From Methanosarcinales archaeon (GTDB lineage Archaea > Halobacteriota > Methanosarcinia > Methanosarcinales > Methanocomedenaceae), in the NCBI GenBank assembly GCA_030666885.1, contig DAOUWY010000078.1, forward strand, positions 1 to 7,728: DNA of 7,728 nt. The letters are read 5' to 3'. Positions 5,537 through 7,728 of the stretch are shown in pieces (position 1 is the stretch's first letter; each line of letters starts with the position of its first letter). Both the position numbers and the translations under genes were made by a program. The notes below the pieces were generated by a model that was not told the origin of the DNA, searched no databases, and saw only the letters and a list, made by a program, of their open reading frames with translations.

Positions 5537-7728
5537 CTAAGCCGTCTCCAGATTAAAAATAACAATGCAATAAAAATTAATGCAGGTACAATATCTCTTA
5601 ATAATATCTCAATAATTGCAAGTCCTGCAGGCTTTTTCACTATGAGTACACCGATATCTACATTACTCCATTTTCCGGAAGAGTCTTTCACATGTACAAA
5701 AATAGTATGTTTTCCTATGGATAGGTCTGATGTTTCTATCAATGTCCCAAGCAAGACAGATGAATCGGTTGACCCGCCAACTATGAATTCCAAAGGCATC
5801 CCGTATCCTTCCCTACCCATAGCATCAATGAAATATTCAGCACCCGTTACTTTTGTAAGCGGTGGAAGCACCACTGTTGCCTGCAAGAGGCTCGTTTCTC
5901 CCTGGAATACTTCTTCAGGATTCAATGTGACTGCCAGACGGGGTATAAATTGAGTGGTTGCAAGAGTATGGAAACTTATAGGGTCAGACCCGCCGTGGCA
6001 AAGCGTGCAATTAGGTGCAAAACCATGAGCTGTACCCGAAGGTGAGAGACCCTGGGTGCCCATATTCGTGGCATTGAAAGGTGTATCTCCGCCGTGATAT
6101 GTATGACAGTCCTTGCATATTGTAACATTCCCTGTGGTCCAGTTCTGCCAGCCAGGGTTCTGTACAGTACCCATAGGATAGGAATCAAAGTGGAATCTAT
6201 TTTCGCCTGTGACATTGTGGCATGAGTCACAGGTTATTGTAGTTTCTGATACTGTATGCGAAATGGTTGCCATGGTTCCCCCTATAATCTTCAATGACCT
6301 GACATGTTCCATGAGGGATTCGATATCTTTATGACAATCACGACAGGGCTCAAGGACTTCATCCGTAACATCGCCCACGAAGTATGTCAGGTTATGATAT
6401 ATATCAGCCTCTTCATTGTGACATAGAACACATGTTGTGGTTTGATTTGCCATTTTAACTTCTGCACCTGCATAATGGACACTGCCATATTCAGAGTGAC
6501 AGTCGACGCACAGTATGCCTTCAAACGGCTGATATTCCTTTCCTTCATGTTCAGGATGACAATCCAGGCAATCAGTATCATGTCGGACTGCCCCTCTGAA
6601 AGTGCCCTTGTCCAGCAATGTCGGGGTATGGAATTTACTAATACCCTCGGGAGAGTGACATGCATCACATCCGGAAATAACATTTATACCGGATCCATGG
6701 CGCAGTTCTCCTATCAGCACTTCTGATTTATGGGGGAATTCTCCTTCAACACTATGACACGGGAAGCAATAGCCCATAGTCTCGTTTTGGTATTCTGTTA
6801 TTTCAAGATTAGTATGTAATGATTCATTAGTAGCGTTATGACACACACGACAGGTGTACTCATTGCGTATCAGTGTATTTACTCTATCTTCCGGTGCACC
6901 GGGATAATGTGTAATAATAGCACTCAGGTTGAATTCATCTGCCCGTTGTTTGTCAACATGGCAATCTTCACAATCCCTGGTTATGGTTATTCCTTTGTCA
7001 TGGAATGTCGTGAGTCCTTCGCCTGCATGGCATAGGGCGCAATCATTATCTGCATTGTGTTTTGTAACCTGCGGGGCATCTCCCCATTTGGGTGCATTTG
7101 TTTCATTGTTATGGCATACATCGCAACCGGATGTATTTAACAGGTCTTCCCGTGTTGAATCATGGGATGTTGCAGCCATTATATTTTCTGAAGTGTTGTC
7201 AGTGATTGCATTTGAGTGACAGTCCCAGCATGTCGAATCAGTTGAGATTTCAGAGCCCTGGTAGTGTGTATATACCGGCGTTGCATCAAATTGCGAATAC
7301 CCGTGACAGCTAATACAGGTTTTTGGCGGACGTTCACCTAAGTAGGGTGTAGGATGCTCGTCTGGTTCGCTGCCATTGCCGTGACATGCCCAACAGGCTT
7401 TATTTGCCTCATCTGTGACAAAAGTGTCATATGTTGCATTTTGATTCAAATGAGCATGTACACCCTTTTTAAAAGTATCCACATTAATTTTAATGGGGGC
7501 TACTCCATTTCCTGCATGGCAGCTGATACAGTCAGAACTGTATTCACCAGGTGAAAGGGTATACACATGGAAGGTATCCGGTTCCTCTCCAACTGTAATA
7601 ACACTATCCAGCGGCAGGTCTTTTAATAATGTCTTATTCTGTAGTATCCATAAGTCACCCTCCAGGACTTTCAGTTCACCTGCAATGAGCCACACATCCT
7701 TCAATATTATAGCTTTGGTTGTAGTACC
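5533..7728 (-). CDS. Multiheme c-type cytochrome with 17 visible CxxCH motifs, Ig-like domain and C-terminal membrane anchor (5'-truncated)
   Basis: Likely electron conduit on the outer face of the membrane. The frame stays open to the right edge (eight more codons, GTTTKAII, precede the TTG at 7704), so the true start and signal peptide lie outside. Numbering from 7704, the first cysteines of CxxCH are at 59, 104, 130, 159, 194, 222, 245, 285, 313, 346, 379, 399, 425, 454, 492, 530 and 566. No cysteine lies outside these motifs, and there is no CxxCK, which argues against a nitrite-reductase-type active haem. Before residue 580, 23 other histidines could serve as distal ligands. The first 55 residues are haem-free and beta-rich. 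Residues about 585-690 resemble an Ig/FN3-like sandwich (AEYFIDAMGREGYG, then GKHTIFVHVKDSSGKWS). Residues about 693-717 form a membrane helix ending in RRLR, placing the haems outside. Sixteen N-x-S/T sequons fit an extracellular protein. Its stop overlaps the ccmF-like start. Redox partner unknown. Confidence 0.93.
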   Translation of the reverse strand, partial: GTTTKAIILKDVWLIAGELKVLEGDLWILQNKTLLKDLPLDSVITVGEEPDTFHVYTLSPGEYSSDCISCHAGNGVAPIKINVDTFKKGVHAHLNQNATYDTFVTDEANKACWACHGNGSEPDEHPTPYLGERPPKTCISCHGYSQFDATPVYTHYQGSEISTDSTCWDCHSNAITDNTSENIMAATSHDSTREDLLNTSGCDVCHNNETNAPKWGDAPQVTKHNADNDCALCHAGEGLTTFHDKGITITRDCEDCHVDKQRADEFNLSAIITHYPGAPEDRVNTLIRNEYTCRVCHNATNESLHTNLEITEYQNETMGYCFPCHSVEGEFPHKSEVLIGELRHGSGINVISGCDACHSPEGISKFHTPTLLDKGTFRGAVRHDTDCLDCHPEHEGKEYQPFEGILCVDCHSEYGSVHYAGAEVKMANQTTTCVLCHNEEADIYHNLTYFVGDVTDEVLEPCRDCHKDIESLMEHVRSLKIIGGTMATISHTVSETTITCDSCHNVTGENRFHFDSYPMGTVQNPGWQNWTTGNVTICKDCHTYHGGDTPFNATNMGTQGLSPSGTAHGFAPNCTLCHGGSDPISFHTLATTQFIPRLAVTLNPEEVFQGETSLLQATVVLPPLTKVTGAEYFIDAMGREGYGMPLEFIVGGSTDSSVLLGTLIETSDLSIGKHTIFVHVKDSSGKWSNVDIGVLIVKKPAGLAIIEILLRDIVPALIFIALLFLIWRRLR

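Noticed and set aside
6387..6683. Minus-strand frame of 98 codons inside the cytochrome (and a similar one at 5976-6230)
   Set aside because: Alternate-frame shadow of the repeated CxxCH region; the cytochrome frame is clearly the coding one.
5990..7600. CRISPR array or tandem DNA repeat in the cytochrome, because of regularly spaced similar short strings
   Set aside because: The recurring strings encode CxxCH with varied bases between; spacing is irregular and the frame is continuous, so this is protein-level repetition.
5533..7728. Octahaem or NrfA-type nitrite/hydroxylamine enzyme
   Set aside because: No CxxCK or other special active-site haem motif, 17 ordinary CxxCH motifs, a C-terminal membrane anchor and no recognised enzyme domain; a conduit role fits better.

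Overview
The window looks archaeal, most likely from the Methanosarcinales and their ANME-2-like or alkane-oxidising relatives. Three things suggest this: methanogen-type PurD and ArgF proteins; a type II tRNA-Leu gene without an encoded CCA and followed by an oligo-T run; and a very large membrane-anchored multiheme cytochrome c next to a CcmF-type haem lyase, a pairing typical of archaea that do extracellular electron transfer. The assignment is inferred from gene content, not from a marker phylogeny.

Layout. Bases 1-1215 (+) hold the 3' part of purD (purine synthesis), cut by the left edge. Bases 1266-2177 (+) hold argF (ornithine carbamoyltransferase), with a strong Shine-Dalgarno and a TTG start. 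Bases 2178-2374 are noncoding and contain two adjacent hairpins. A tRNA-Leu(CAG) lies at 2375-2459 and is followed by an oligo-T terminator. On the minus strand, two unrecognised small genes (2935-3165, then 2683-2922) form a tight pair. A noncoding gap of about 215 bases follows. The rest of the window is a minus-strand operon: a multiheme cytochrome c (7728 down to 5533, 5' end beyond the right edge) and a full-length ccmF-like gene (5536 down to 3380), joined by a 4-base ATGA stop/start overlap.

How the genes work together. purD and argF are ordinary biosynthetic genes. The minus-strand pair is the notable part. The cytochrome shows 17 CxxCH haem-binding motifs, no cysteine outside them, at least 23 other histidines before residue 580 (enough for bis-His ligation of every haem), many N-glycosylation sequons, an Ig-like membrane-proximal domain and a C-terminal membrane anchor. 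The translationally coupled CcmF-like protein keeps all four histidines expected in a haem lyase, but has a divergent WWD motif and an extra C-terminal two-helix extension. The simplest reading is a self-contained module: a large outward-facing electron conduit encoded with its own haem-attachment enzyme. By eye, the module and small-gene half is more A+T-rich than the purD/argF half, and the change falls around the tRNA gene.
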